Shown: positions 9,305 through 18,985 of the stretch, one piece after another
Numbering within the stretch: position 1 is the first letter of the stretch
How the letters are laid out: the number at the start of each line of letters is the position of its first letter
NCBI RefSeq assembly: GCF_900184795.1
Contig: NZ_FXXN01000013.1
Span: 21,323-85,322, forward strand
DNA from: Magnetospirillum sp. 15-1
GTDB taxonomy: Bacteria; Pseudomonadota; Alphaproteobacteria; Rhodospirillales; Magnetospirillaceae
Length of the DNA: 64,000 nt
Direction of reading: 5' to 3'
The notes under the pieces: generated by a model
Told to the model about the DNA's origin: nothing
The model's database searches: none
Seen by the model: only the letters and a program-made list of their open reading frames with translations
Translations under genes and position numbers: made by a program

Positions 9305-12300
9305 TCAGCCTGATACCGCTTCCCGCAGGATATCGCGCAGGCGCAGGGACTGACCACGCATCACGTGACTGCGCGATACGTCGGCGAAGGCCGCGTTTGC
9401 CATGGTGCGGCGTAAATCCGCATCCTTGGCAAGGCGGGCGACGGCAGCTCCCCATGCTTCGGCGCTGGGGCCGACCAGCAAGCCATTGACGCCGTCCTGC
9501 ACCACACCTTCGTAGGGCGGCAGGGCGGCGTAGGCTCCGGCCAGGCCAAGGGCGGAATATTCCAGATACTTGAGCGCGCTCTTGGCGCGGTTGAACGGCG
9601 TGTCCACCAGTGGGGCCAAACCAATGTCCCAGGCTGCGGCATTGGCGCGCATCCAGCGGGCAAAGGCCGGATAGCTGACCATGGACAGCGGAACGTCCAC
9701 GCGCTCGTACCAATCCTGGCCGGCGCCGGTCGGCTCGCCGCCGATCACCGACAGACGGATGTCCAGGCCGGTTTCCTGTCGCGCCATGTCCAGGGCCGGA
9801 CGCAGCAGGGCAAGGTCGGCGCCGTGGGTGGCGGTGCCGGCATACAGCAGGGCCACGTGCCCGCGTTCGGTCCGGGCCGGGGCGTGGTTGCCCGCGAACC
9901 ACAGGGATTCGTCCAGCGCGTTGGCAAGCACCCGCACCTTGTCCGGCCAGCGGCCAAAGGTGTCGGCCAGGACGGGCGTGCTGGCGACGATGATGTTCGC
10001 CGCCTTGGCCAGTTCCTCCATGGCCTTGGCGGCTTCGCCATAGGCGGCGTGCTCGGGGTGATCCTTGCCCAGGGCGGTCAGATCGTCATCCACGTCCAGG
10101 ACCAGCGGCACCTTGCGGTCGGCAGCCATGGCGATCAGGTGCCGGGTGTCCTCCAGCGACAGGGGCGCGCGCTGCACGACCATGACGTCGCTTTCGCCCG
10201 CCGCCGCCAGGGTGGCGGCGGAATGAACCATTGGCACAAGGTCGTCGCGCACCGCCGGGTGCTCCAGCGGGCGCAGCAGCCGCAGATGGGCGCAGGCGAT
10301 GGGATCGTCGCCCGTGGCCTGGACCACCATGCCCACTCGCAATGGGCGTGCGTCAGACGGCGCGGCGAAGGCGCGGCCACCGGTGCGGGCGGTGCGGAAG
10401 GCGGCATCATAGCCCTTTGCCATGTCCGCCCGCGACGGCAGGCGCATGGCCGCCACTTCGTCCAGGCGGGCGGCGTGGTCGGCGGGGGTAGCCAGGATGG
10501 CGGTCAGGGCCTTATAGGCCTTGTCGGGATCGAGGGGCAGAACCCAGCCGCCGCCATTGGCGCGGACCCGTTCGGCCTGGGCACCCAAATCCAGGGTGAC
10601 CACCGGCACGCCGCACGACCAGGATTCGGTCAGGACGTGGCTCCAGGTTTCCGGGCAGATGCTGAACAGTCCGATGACCGACGGGCGGATTTTGCGCACC
10701 AGATCGGCGAAATGTTCGGCCTGATACGGGCCGTGGTCGATGCCGGTCTGGGCCAGCTCCGCCGGCACCGAACCGGCGAAATGGAATTCGAACCGGCCAG
10801 CCTTGTCCAATTCCCGCAGGCGCTGCACGAAGCTGGCGCCCTTATGGCGGACCAGGATGCCGGGGATCAGAATGCGCACCGGCCCATCGGTCGACGGCGC
10901 GGCGGTCAGTCCCTGGACCCGGCGCAGGTCGCGGCCATGGGGGATCACCGCCCACTTTTCAGCGGCGATCTGGGGGAACGCCTTGCGGTGCAACTCCACC
11001 ACCGAGGCGGACGGTGCTGCGATGATGGCGGCGGCTTCCAGCACCTCGGCCAGTCGTTGCCGCCACGATGCCACCCAGCCGCCGCGCAGGCCGGGCACTC
11101 GGGCATAGGCCGGCAAAGGCACCGGGCATGCGCCTTGGCCGTTGGCGCAATCGCCGCCGCAATGGCGGTTTTCCGCATCCAGCAGATTGATGGTCGGGCA
11201 CACCATGAAGAAGTCGTGCACATTGACCACCAGGGGCACCGACAGGGCGCGCACCACCCGCACCAGCGAGACCGACATGTGCAACAGATGGTGCAGGTGC
11301 ACCAGCTCGACGCCATAGCGCAGGATCACGCCGCTGACGAAGCCGGCGAAGGCGCCGTTGGGAACGCGGCAATCTTGCATGGTTTCGGGAAGGGTGCATT
11401 CCTCCAGCAGGGCGCCGGTGGACCCGCAATGCACTTGCAGCCCCCGTCCATCCGAGGTCAGCAGCAGATGCTCGTACGAGTCCGACAGGCCGGCGGCGAT
11501 GTCGCGGGCGCTGTGTTCCATGCCGCCGCCCACCCGGGGGAATACGGACAGCACGCGCGGCCGTGGCCGCTGGCCGGCGGTGGCGGCGGTTTTGAACAGT
11601 TCGCTCACATGGGCGCGGGTCTGGCGCAGGCGGCTGCCGCCGAAGGCGTCGGCCACCACGTAGGGATATTCGGGATACCGGGCCAGCAGGGCCTTGGCGC
11701 CTTCCTCCATCAAACGCTGGCGCGATTCGCCGAAGCTGCGCCCTTCGCGATGGAACACCAGCGCGGATTCGTCGATGAGGTGGCGGAAGCCGGCATTCAG
11801 CGCCCGCAGGCAGTAATCATTCTCTTCGCCATAGCCGCGCGGGAAGGCCTCGCGGTCGAACAGGCCGATGCGATCCACCACTTGCCGCTTGATGTACAGG
11901 CAGAAGCCGTTGCCGGTGGGCACTTCGGGGCGGAAGAACGCCGCCCCCTGGAACAACGCCCGTCCGGCGGAATCCGGGTCCAGGCACAGGGGATAGGTGT
12001 TGACCTCGCCGGGGACGGGGAACGAGAACGCGCCGGCATTGTCGGAAACCGCCGTCACCGTGCCCACGTCCGCCTGGGAATAGGCGGTCAGGCGCAGATT
12101 ATCCAGCCAGCGCGGCGTGACCTCGGTGTCGCTGTTCAGCAGAACCACGTCGCCGGTGGTTTCGCCAAGCGCGCGGTTGACCGTGCCGGTAAAGCCCAAA
12201 TTTTCCGAGTTGCGCAGGATGCGCACGTTGGGCCGGTGGGCATGGGCGGCCAGCAATGGCGCAATACGCGGGTCGGGGCTGGCATCGTCGATGATCAGCA

Positions 12301-14008
12301 ATTGGGCGCGAACTGTGGTGTTGCGGATCAGGGAATCCAGGCATGCGGCCACGTCGTCGGGCGCATTATAGACGGGCACCACCACGGTCACCGGCGGGGC
12401 GGTTTCCAGGGCGGCAAGCGCGGTGCAATCGGTGCTGCCCACATTGGCCGCCGCCGCCGTTACCCCTGCCGGTGCCGCAAATGCGGTCATGGCTTCGGGC
12501 TGGGGCAGCGGGTGCTGGCACCATTGGCGGATGTCGCGCAGCAGGGTTTCCAGGAAATCCGTCGCCAAGGGCTGTTTGGGCTGACGGCTCAGGACGCGCT
12601 TCAATTCGCCCAGCCGGTTGCCCATGCGCCAGCGTGACGAGCCCACCAGGGCGCGGAAGCCGTGTTCGAACTGATCGACCGCCATTTCGAAATGGGTGCG
12701 GTCCTGGCGCGCCACCGCCAAGGCCTGGGCATAGGCGGCAACCCGCTGAGCGGCCGCCGTGCGGGCGTCATCCAGTTCGCACACCCGTTGCAGCAACTGG
12801 TTGCGCGATTCGGCCAGTTGGGCCAGTTGGCGTTGCTGAACTTCGGCGAGATTTTCCGCTTGGGCCACCGCGTCGGCCAGCTGGGTCAGGCGCTGCGCGT
12901 CGTGATCGTGCGCCCGCAGACGGCTTTCGCTCTCGGCCAGCACGCGGGACTTTTCGACCAGCGAGGCGGACAGCGCCTTGACGGTCTCGCGGCTGCGGGT
13001 GAAACCGTCCTCGGCTTCCCGTAATTTTTCCGTCAGTTCGGGCAAACGACCAGCCAGCGCTGCGTTTTCCGTGCGAAGCCGGTCCAGATTTGCCTTCAAA
13101 TCGGCCAGTTCGGTTTCGTTGGCGGACAGGGTGGCGACGGCGTTTTCCAGTTCGCCAATGCGTTTGGTGTTTTCATCGCGCTGGGTACGCAGATTTGCGA
13201 TGAAGGCATGCAGTTCGGCGATGTGAGCGTGCTTTCGCTTTTCCTCGATCTCCAGCACACGGACGCGCTCACTCAACTGCTTGCGGGAATTCTGCGAGGT
13301 GTGGCGTTCAAGCAGGGACTGGCCAAGGCGCGAGAACAATTTCCGCACGTGCGCCAGGGTTTCCGTGTCGCCGCTGCAATCCAGCAGCCGGCGTATCTCG
13401 GGCGCAATTTCACCGCCCACCGCCAGCACGCCAAGGCCGTGGCCGTGCAGGAACTCCAGCGACGGATAGCGTTCGCGCAATTCCTCCCAGATACGCCACG
13501 CGCCGAAATCGCGTTCGCGCACGTTGATGTCATGCATGATGACCACGCCGCGCGGGCTGATCTTGGGCAGCCAGGACGAGAAATCGTGGGCCACCGCCTC
13601 GGCGGTGTGGAACCCGTCGATGTGCAGCAAATCGACGCTGCCGTCCCGGAAATGGCCCAAGGCGTCGTCGAAGGTGCTGCGGATCAGGGTGGAAAAGGCG
13701 CCGAAATGGGCGTCGTTATGGTCGGCGACCGACTGGAAGATTTCTTCACCATACGTGCCGGCATGGCTGTCGCCGGTCCAGGTATCCACCGCGAAGCAGG
13801 CGGTGCTGAGTTGGTTGTCGCGCACCGCCTGGCACAGGGAGAAATAGGAATTGCCCGTATGGGTGCCCAATTCCACGATCAGCCGGGGACTCAGCGCGCG
13901 CACCAGCCAGAATGCGAAGGGGATGTGACTGACCCACGAGGTCGGCTCGACGATCCGGCCGGGTTCCTCCAGCATGGCGGGGACGAACAGGTTGGCGGCC
14001 TTCATCAT
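9305..14008 (-). CDS. Giant methyltransferase / coiled-coil / GT2 / GT4-GT4 fusion protein
   Basis: 1567 residues. Order of parts: class I methyltransferase of the Methyltransf_24 type at about 25-200 (LIVELGTHTGNSYFS; DLLHIDGFHT; MHDIN); a long coiled coil at about 240-435; GT2 at about 535-780 (TVVVPVYNAPDDVAACL; LLNSDTEVTPRWLD); a GT4 module at about 815-1200 (LIPGILVRHKGASFV; CPETWSHVLTESWSCGVPVV); a second at about 1215-1560 (LDVDDDLTALGKDHPEH; APLVDTPFNRAKSALKYLEYSALG). The coiled coil may set chain length, as in the WbdA/WbdD-type O-antigen machinery where a methyltransferase is tied to polymerisation by a coiled coil; that comparison is inference. Its ATG overlaps the wzt-like stop by 4 bp (ATGA), so it is translated with the exporter. 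Confidence 0.87.
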   Translation of the reverse strand: MMKAANLFVPAMLEEPGRIVEPTSWVSHIPFAFWLVRALSPRLIVELGTHTGNSYFSLCQAVRDNQLSTACFAVDTWTGDSHAGTYGEEIFQSVADHNDAHFGAFSTLIRSTFDDALGHFRDGSVDLLHIDGFHTAEAVAHDFSSWLPKISPRGVVIMHDINVRERDFGAWRIWEELRERYPSLEFLHGHGLGVLAVGGEIAPEIRRLLDCSGDTETLAHVRKLFSRLGQSLLERHTSQNSRKQLSERVRVLEIEEKRKHAHIAELHAFIANLRTQRDENTKRIGELENAVATLSANETELADLKANLDRLRTENAALAGRLPELTEKLREAEDGFTRSRETVKALSASLVEKSRVLAESESRLRAHDHDAQRLTQLADAVAQAENLAEVQQRQLAQLAESRNQLLQRVCELDDARTAAAQRVAAYAQALAVARQDRTHFEMAVDQFEHGFRALVGSSRWRMGNRLGELKRVLSRQPKQPLATDFLETLLRDIRQWCQHPLPQPEAMTAFAAPAGVTAAAANVGSTDCTALAALETAPPVTVVVPVYNAPDDVAACLDSLIRNTTVRAQLLIIDDASPDPRIAPLLAAHAHRPNVRILRNSENLGFTGTVNRALGETTGDVVLLNSDTEVTPRWLDNLRLTAYSQADVGTVTAVSDNAGAFSFPVPGEVNTYPLCLDPDSAGRALFQGAAFFRPEVPTGNGFCLYIKRQVVDRIGLFDREAFPRGYGEENDYCLRALNAGFRHLIDESALVFHREGRSFGESRQRLMEEGAKALLARYPEYPYVVADAFGGSRLRQTRAHVSELFKTAATAGQRPRPRVLSVFPRVGGGMEHSARDIAAGLSDSYEHLLLTSDGRGLQVHCGSTGALLEECTLPETMQDCRVPNGAFAGFVSGVILRYGVELVHLHHLLHMSVSLVRVVRALSVPLVVNVHDFFMVCPTINLLDAENRHCGGDCANGQGACPVPLPAYARVPGLRGGWVASWRQRLAEVLEAAAIIAAPSASVVELHRKAFPQIAAEKWAVIPHGRDLRRVQGLTAAPSTDGPVRILIPGILVRHKGASFVQRLRELDKAGRFEFHFAGSVPAELAQTGIDHGPYQAEHFADLVRKIRPSVIGLFSICPETWSHVLTESWSCGVPVVTLDLGAQAERVRANGGGWVLPLDPDKAYKALTAILATPADHAARLDEVAAMRLPSRADMAKGYDAAFRTARTGGRAFAAPSDARPLRVGMVVQATGDDPIACAHLRLLRPLEHPAVRDDLVPMVHSAATLAAAGESDVMVVQRAPLSLEDTRHLIAMAADRKVPLVLDVDDDLTALGKDHPEHAAYGEAAKAMEELAKAANIIVASTPVLADTFGRWPDKVRVLANALDESLWFAGNHAPARTERGHVALLYAGTATHGADLALLRPALDMARQETGLDIRLSVIGGEPTGAGQDWYERVDVPLSMVSYPAFARWMRANAAAWDIGLAPLVDTPFNRAKSALKYLEYSALGLAGAYAALPPYEGVVQDGVNGLLVGPSAEAWGAAVARLAKDADLRRTMANAAFADVSRSHVMRGQSLRLRDILREAVSG

Positions 14009-15357
14009 GGGTGCGCTGCCTCGGTCGCGGTGTCGGAGATAATGTCGATGCCCAGCATGGGAAGCCCGATCAGGCCGCGCGCCACATGGGTGTGCGAGAC
14101 GCGGAAGAACAGGGCTTCGTCGATCCAGTGATGCTGAACGTGAACTTGCTGGGTGCCATCGGCGATGGCGGCCAGCACCGCGTAATCGCCGGCCGCCAGA
14201 TAGGGCATCTGAAAGCGGAAACGGGCCTTGAATATTTGTCCGGCCCGTTGGCGCGCCGGAGTGTCGCGGTAAACCATATAGGTGTTGTCGCCGAACAGGG
14301 GCTGGCCCAGGCGGTCCTTGATATAGAAGCCGACGATGGGGCTTTCCAGGTCGCGTTCCGCCCGGCAGGTGACCTCAAGCGCCAGGGTTTCGCCGCCATG
14401 CAGAAGGCTGGGGCGGTTGCCATCGGTGTCGAGCAGGCCGACATGTTCGATGGTGGCGCCGCGCTGTCCGAACCACGGGGCGTCGGGGTCGAAATCGAAC
14501 ACTTCGATGCGGGTCGGCACCTGTGATCCGCGCAGGCTTTCGGCGCGAAAATCCTGCTGGGCCTCCGCCGGAGGCAACTGCTTGCGGTGGCCGCCGATAT
14601 GGAAGCGGGCGCTGTCATCCAGTTCGTTGGTCAGCGATGCCTGATATTGATGGCATACGTCCTTGGCATCGCCCCAGGCGCGCACGCTGCCGCAATCGAT
14701 CCACAGTGCCTTGTTGCATAAGTTCAGCACCGCGTTCACGTCGTGGGACACGAACAGCAAGGTGTGCTGTTGGCGGAATTTGTGGATGAAACGCATGCAT
14801 TTCTGTACGAAGGCGGCGTCCCCCACCGACAATACTTCATCGATGATCAGGATATCGGCGTCCACGTGGGCCGAGATGGCGAAGGCCAACCGGGCGTGCA
14901 TGCCGCTGGAATAGGTGCGCACCGGCTGGTCGATAAAGTCGCCGATGCCGGCGAATTCGATGATGGCCGGGGTGCGTTCCTTTACTTGGGCATTGGTCAG
15001 TCCCAGCACCGAGGCGGCCAAGCCGATGTTCTCGCGTCCGGTGAATTCGGGGTTGAAGCCGGCGCCCAGACGCAGCATGGCGGCGATGTGGCCGTTGATC
15101 TCCACCTCGCCCGTGGTGGGGGTCAGCAGGCCGGCGATGATTTGAAGCAGGGTGGATTTCCCCGACCCGTTGCGCCCGATGATCCCCACCGCATCGCCCC
15201 GTCGGACCTCGATATCCACACCCTCCAGTGCCCAGTATTCCTTGAAATAGCGACGTCGCCCCCTGACCAGCATTTGCTTCAGACGTGCAAAGGGATTGGG
15301 GAAGATGGCATAGCACTTTCCCAAATTCTTGCCGGAAATAACGATCTCGGAGGTCAT
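14005..15357 (-). CDS. wzt: ABC transporter ATP-binding protein of the polysaccharide exporter (Wzt-like)
   Basis: 450 residues. N-terminal ABC ATPase: Walker A GRNGSGKST, signature YSSGMHARLAFA, Walker B ILIIDEVLSVGD and the H-loop FVSHD. After about residue 245 comes an additional 200-residue domain with beta-strand character, the Wzt C-terminal domain that in O-antigen exporters recognises the capped or methylated end of the chain. The ATG at 15357 overlaps the asnB stop by 4 bp; an in-frame start at 15375 is possible. Partner of the permease encoded at 17330-18172. The methyltransferase in the next gene could make the terminal mark it reads. Confidence 0.88.
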   Translation of the reverse strand: MTSEIVISGKNLGKCYAIFPNPFARLKQMLVRGRRRYFKEYWALEGVDIEVRRGDAVGIIGRNGSGKSTLLQIIAGLLTPTTGEVEINGHIAAMLRLGAGFNPEFTGRENIGLAASVLGLTNAQVKERTPAIIEFAGIGDFIDQPVRTYSSGMHARLAFAISAHVDADILIIDEVLSVGDAAFVQKCMRFIHKFRQQHTLLFVSHDVNAVLNLCNKALWIDCGSVRAWGDAKDVCHQYQASLTNELDDSARFHIGGHRKQLPPAEAQQDFRAESLRGSQVPTRIEVFDFDPDAPWFGQRGATIEHVGLLDTDGNRPSLLHGGETLALEVTCRAERDLESPIVGFYIKDRLGQPLFGDNTYMVYRDTPARQRAGQIFKARFRFQMPYLAAGDYAVLAAIADGTQQVHVQHHWIDEALFFRVSHTHVARGLIGLPMLGIDIISDTATEAAHP

Positions 15358-17318
15358 GAAGGTTGGGCTCTGCAATCGGGTGACGCTTGGTTTAGTAGGG
15401 GCACCGGGGTATTGGCAACGGTGGCCGGGTGGCGGACTTCTTCAAGCCACAGGCCCAGGCAGGTCAGACCGAACAACCGCAGGCCGTTGTCGCGGCGCCC
15501 GGAATGGTGGTCGGCCCACAGCCGGTCCACTGCCTCGGGGCGGACCCACTGACCCAAGACGGCGCCATGGGTAATATCCGCCGACAATTCCTTCAGCCCA
15601 CCCAGCAGCCAATGGGACACCGGCGCGTTGAAGCCTTCCTTGCGTTGATCCAGCGTCGCATCGGGCAGGCGGCCACGCTGGCTTTCCTTGAGCAAATGCT
15701 TTTTGCGGAACCCCTTCATCTTCCATTCCACCGGCAGCGACGCGGCGAATTCTACCAATCGGTGGTCAAGGAAGGGGGCACGGGATTCTAGCGCATGGGC
15801 CATGGTGGCGCGGTCCACTTTGACCAGGATGTCCTCGGGCAGCCAGGTCTTGATGTCCACATACATGGCGCGGTCCAGGTAATGGCAACCGGCCAGTTCG
15901 TCCGCATGGGCGGCGAATCCGTCATAGGGATTGTCGGCCAGCACGGCTTGGCTGCGGTCGGCGGCGATCAGGGCGGCCTTCTCGTCATCGTCGAAAATGC
16001 CGCGCCAGAAATAATGCGCCTGATCGGGCGGCAAGGCGTGGCCCTTGAGGAAACGGCGAAGCTTGTAGTCCAGGCTGACCTTGCCCAGGCTGGGCCGCCA
16101 CAGCCGGTCCATCATGCGCAGTGCGGTGCGGCTGAACATGGCGGGAACCCAGCCGCTCAAATGGCGGATGCGGTCGGCGGCATAGGTTTCATAGCCCGCC
16201 AGGATTTCGTCGCCGCCGTCGCCGGACAGGGCCACGGTCACCTTTTCGCGGGCGAAGGCGGCCAGATAGTAGATCGGGATCAGCGAGGAATCGGCCATGG
16301 GCTCGTCGCCGAAATGGACGATGCGCTGCAGGTCGCGGGCCATGTCCACATCCACGATGCGGTCGTGGTGGGATACGCCCAGCGTGGCGGCCATGGCGCG
16401 GGCCTTGGGAACCTCGCTGAAACTGGCTTCGGAAAAGCCGATGCTGAAGGTGTGGACCAGATCGGCCCGGTTGTGGCGCGCCATGGCGGCGACGATACTG
16501 GACGAATCGATGCCGCCCGACAGGAAAGCCCCCAATGGCACATCCGAGACCATGCGCAACCGCACGGAATCGTCCAGCAGGGCCAGCAATTCCTCGGTGG
16601 CGCGCCGCTCGCTGGTATGACGGCCCTTGTCGCGGAAATGGGCGGCCAGATCCCAATAGCGGAAGATGCGCGGGGCGGTTCCTGCTTCCACCACCATGTA
16701 ATGGGCGGGCGGCAGCTTGGAAACGCCGGCCAGCAGGCAGGAATCGGTGAGCGTGTAATTCAACGACAGGAACTGGCCCAGGGCACGCGGGTCCACCTGG
16801 GCGCCCACAGCCGGGTGTGCCCGTAGCGCCTTGATCTCGGAGGCGAAGACCAGACCGCCCTGGCCATCGCTGGTGTAGAATAGCGGCTTTTCCCCCAGCC
16901 GGTCGCGGGCCAGCACCAGCCGCCGGTGCTGCGCATCCCACAGGGCGAAGGCGAACATGCCGTTCAGGTGTTCCAGGAAGTCCAAATCCCATTGCCGATA
17001 GGCGGCCAGTAGCACCTCGGTGTCGCTCTGGGTGCGGAAGGTGTGTCCCAGCACCGCCAGACGGTCGCGCAATTCACGGAAATTATAGATTTCGCCATTG
17101 AACGCGATGGTCAGCCGCCCGTCGCTGTCGGTCATGGGTTGATTGGCGGCGTCTGAGAGGTCGATGACCGACAGCCGGCGATGGCCCAGAACCACGGGTC
17201 CCAGGGACGCGACTGCGCCCGCATTGGGACCGCGATGGATGATGCGGTCGTTCATGGCCGCAACAATCTCAGGGGCGGGCGGGTGGCCCCACGATAACCA
17301 GCCGGTGATGCCGCACAT
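15354..17318 (-). CDS. asnB: Asparagine synthase-like glutamine amidotransferase
   Basis: 654 residues, the usual length. Begins MCGITGWL, so Cys2 is available as glutaminase nucleophile after Met removal. The synthetase domain carries the PP-loop FLSGGIDSSS near residue 260 and LSGDGGDEILAGYE further on, both typical of AsnB. Located between the exporter's permease and ATPase genes with an 11-bp gap on one side and a 4-bp overlap on the other, it almost certainly serves the glycan locus, for example by amidating a uronic acid, as AsnB-like proteins in O-antigen clusters are thought to do. A role in free asparagine synthesis cannot be excluded. Confidence 0.88.
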   Translation of the reverse strand: MCGITGWLSWGHPPAPEIVAAMNDRIIHRGPNAGAVASLGPVVLGHRRLSVIDLSDAANQPMTDSDGRLTIAFNGEIYNFRELRDRLAVLGHTFRTQSDTEVLLAAYRQWDLDFLEHLNGMFAFALWDAQHRRLVLARDRLGEKPLFYTSDGQGGLVFASEIKALRAHPAVGAQVDPRALGQFLSLNYTLTDSCLLAGVSKLPPAHYMVVEAGTAPRIFRYWDLAAHFRDKGRHTSERRATEELLALLDDSVRLRMVSDVPLGAFLSGGIDSSSIVAAMARHNRADLVHTFSIGFSEASFSEVPKARAMAATLGVSHHDRIVDVDMARDLQRIVHFGDEPMADSSLIPIYYLAAFAREKVTVALSGDGGDEILAGYETYAADRIRHLSGWVPAMFSRTALRMMDRLWRPSLGKVSLDYKLRRFLKGHALPPDQAHYFWRGIFDDDEKAALIAADRSQAVLADNPYDGFAAHADELAGCHYLDRAMYVDIKTWLPEDILVKVDRATMAHALESRAPFLDHRLVEFAASLPVEWKMKGFRKKHLLKESQRGRLPDATLDQRKEGFNAPVSHWLLGGLKELSADITHGAVLGQWVRPEAVDRLWADHHSGRRDNGLRLFGLTCLGLWLEEVRHPATVANTPVPLLNQASPDCRAQPS

Positions 17319-17329
17319 GGCTCAGATCC

Positions 17330-18172
17330 TCACATGACGTCGGCGAAGCCGCGGCGAGTGTTCTGGAACCACAGTAATCCCCCCCACGCCACCAGCCATG
17401 CGACGACTGTATAGATGGCCAGTCCCACGAAGTCGGGCCGCTGACCGAACAGGAAAGCGGCGCGCGCCTGCTCGATGGGGAAGGTCGCGGGGTTCAGGTA
17501 GATCAGGCCCTGCAAGCGGGGCGGCAGCGCGGTAATGGGATAGAATACCGGCGACACGAACAGCAGCATGGTGGTGAAAAAGGTCACCACCTGACCGATG
17601 TCGCGCAAGAACACGCCCATGGATGCCAGCAGCCAGCCCCCGCCGACCACCATCAACAGCATGGGGGCCAGCAGCACCGGCAGCCACAATGCGGTCAACG
17701 GTAGTGCGCCCCGCGTCAGCAGATGGGCGGCAGTCAGCGCCACCAGGGCGAAGCCGGCGTTGGCGATCGCCACGCAAATCTGCACCCAGGGCAATATCTC
17801 GATGGGAAAGACCACATTTTTTACGTAGGTCTGGTTGTTCAGCAGCAGGGTTGGCGCCCGCGTCAGGCACTCGGTGACCATGGAGACCACGATGATGCCC
17901 ACATACAGCACCATGGCGAAGGCCGGGCGGTCGGGAATGTCCACCTCCCACCGCGCGTGAAATACTACGGTGAAGACGAAGGTGTAGATGGCCAGCATGA
18001 TGATCGGGGTCAGCAAAGACCATAGCATTCCCAAAAGCGAGCTTCGATGCTGCTCTTCAATCTGGCGTCGGGCCAGCCGGACGATCAGACGGAAATGGCG
18101 GATAAGCACCAGGGCAACTTCTTGCGGTGGTGAGTGGTGCCACTTTCTATCCTTGGCTGAGTGCCGAACCAT
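17330..18172 (-). CDS. wzm: ABC-2 type polysaccharide export permease (Wzm-like)
   Basis: 280 residues with about six membrane helices. The N-terminal RRQIEEQHRSSLLGMLW segment is the amphipathic helix and loop common to Wzm/TagG permeases (their R-x-x-x-x-S-x-L-G-x-x-W pattern), and the helix LLLFVSPVFYPI and the C-terminal LNPATFPIEQAR are also characteristic. First gene of the minus-strand operon wzm, asnB, wzt and the giant methyltransferase-glycosyltransferase. It forms the inner-membrane channel for lipid-linked polymer. Confidence 0.88.
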   Translation of the reverse strand: MVRHSAKDRKWHHSPPQEVALVLIRHFRLIVRLARRQIEEQHRSSLLGMLWSLLTPIIMLAIYTFVFTVVFHARWEVDIPDRPAFAMVLYVGIIVVSMVTECLTRAPTLLLNNQTYVKNVVFPIEILPWVQICVAIANAGFALVALTAAHLLTRGALPLTALWLPVLLAPMLLMVVGGGWLLASMGVFLRDIGQVVTFFTTMLLFVSPVFYPITALPPRLQGLIYLNPATFPIEQARAAFLFGQRPDFVGLAIYTVVAWLVAWGGLLWFQNTRRGFADVM

Positions 18173-18334
18173 TTTATCAGAAATCCGCTTGTTGCAGGTG
18201 AGCGGATGTTATCCGCCCCACGGCTTCGCTTCAACTGCAATGAAACCCGGCGGATACGTCCGAAAAATTGTTCTGCCACGGGTTAAGGGGGGGGCAGGAA
18301 CTTGGAGGCATGTTATCCGTGCCGATCTTTATTC

Positions 18335-18985
18335 TAGGCTGTAGTGACAATTTAATTATCTGAGCCAGAACATGATGCTGGCGAGCTTGATGAAGCCCAA
18401 GAAGTTGGCGGCGATCTTGTCGTAGCGAGTTGCGATGCGCCGCCACTGCTTGAGCTTTGCGAAGAAGCCTTCAATGCCCCAGCGGTGTTTGTAGGCGATC
18501 CGATCATAGGCGTGCTGGTAGTTGCGATGGCGGCGGGGTGGAATAACCGGCTCGCCACCTTGGTCGAGGATGAGGTCATGGAGGCTGTCCGCGTCATAGG
18601 CGCGGTCGGCGAGGACTTGGCCCGCCTTCAATCCTCGGATCAGGTCGCAGGCAGGGGCCATGTCGTTTTGCTGGCCGGGGCCAAGCTCGAAGCGCACAGG
18701 CAGTCCGAGCGCATCGACTACGGCGTGGAGCTTTGTTCCGAATCCGCCTCGGGAGCGCCCGAGAGCCTGGGCCCCCTTTTTTGCCGCGCCCCGGCTGCTT
18801 GCGCGTTGGCTCGGATGACCGTCGCATCGATCATCAGCCATTCAAGGTCCGGATTGACCGAAACAGCCTCAAATATCCGGTCGAACACCCCTTGCTCGAT
18901 CCAACGGTAATAGCGCCGCTTTACCGTGTCATACGGCCCGAACCGCTCGGGAAGATCTCGCCATCGCCCAACCGTGCCACCAATG
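18335..18985 (-). mobile_element. Truncated IS5/IS427-type insertion sequence
   Basis: The transposase-distal end, with its probable inverted repeat (GGCTGTAGTGACAA at 18337-18350), is present, but the transposase-proximal end is missing: the frame enters in the middle of the N-terminal domain and abuts an unrelated coding remnant at about 18985. Roughly 650 bp of an expected 800-870 bp remain, so it cannot move by itself. It lies between the glycan export operon and tRNA-Lys. Confidence 0.7.
18356..18983 (-). pseudogene. IS427-type transposase, 5'-truncated, with -1 frameshift site
   Basis: The upstream frame reads WRDLPERFGPYDTVKRRYY and then IDATVIRANAQ (first catalytic Asp); the downstream frame supplies VLADRAYDAD (second Asp) and YKHRWGIEGFFAKLK (Glu region). 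The frames join by a -1 slip in an A6G5 run (minus-strand sequence of 18771-18783), giving RQKKGAQALGRSRGGFGTK; such a site is normal for this group and is not decay. The missing N-terminal 45 or so residues are the real lesion. No start codon for the full protein is left. Confidence 0.75.

Noticed and set aside
9824-12637. Very long open frame on the plus strand inside the 1567-residue gene
   Set aside because: It is antisense to a gene with clear domains; its translation is Gly/His/Gln-rich low complexity, the usual shadow in high-GC DNA. The same holds for long antisense frames at 504-1790, 6309-7925, 21171-24338, 46324-48210 and 50756-52366.
1-18172. Magnetosome (mam/mms) genes
   Set aside because: None of the encoded proteins resembles Mam or Mms proteins; the locus is a polysaccharide one. 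The genus suggestion does not depend on them.
18771-18783. Frameshift mutation in the IS427-type transposase
   Set aside because: The A6G5 site and -1 offset are the normal programmed frameshift of this IS group; the true damage is the missing N-terminus.
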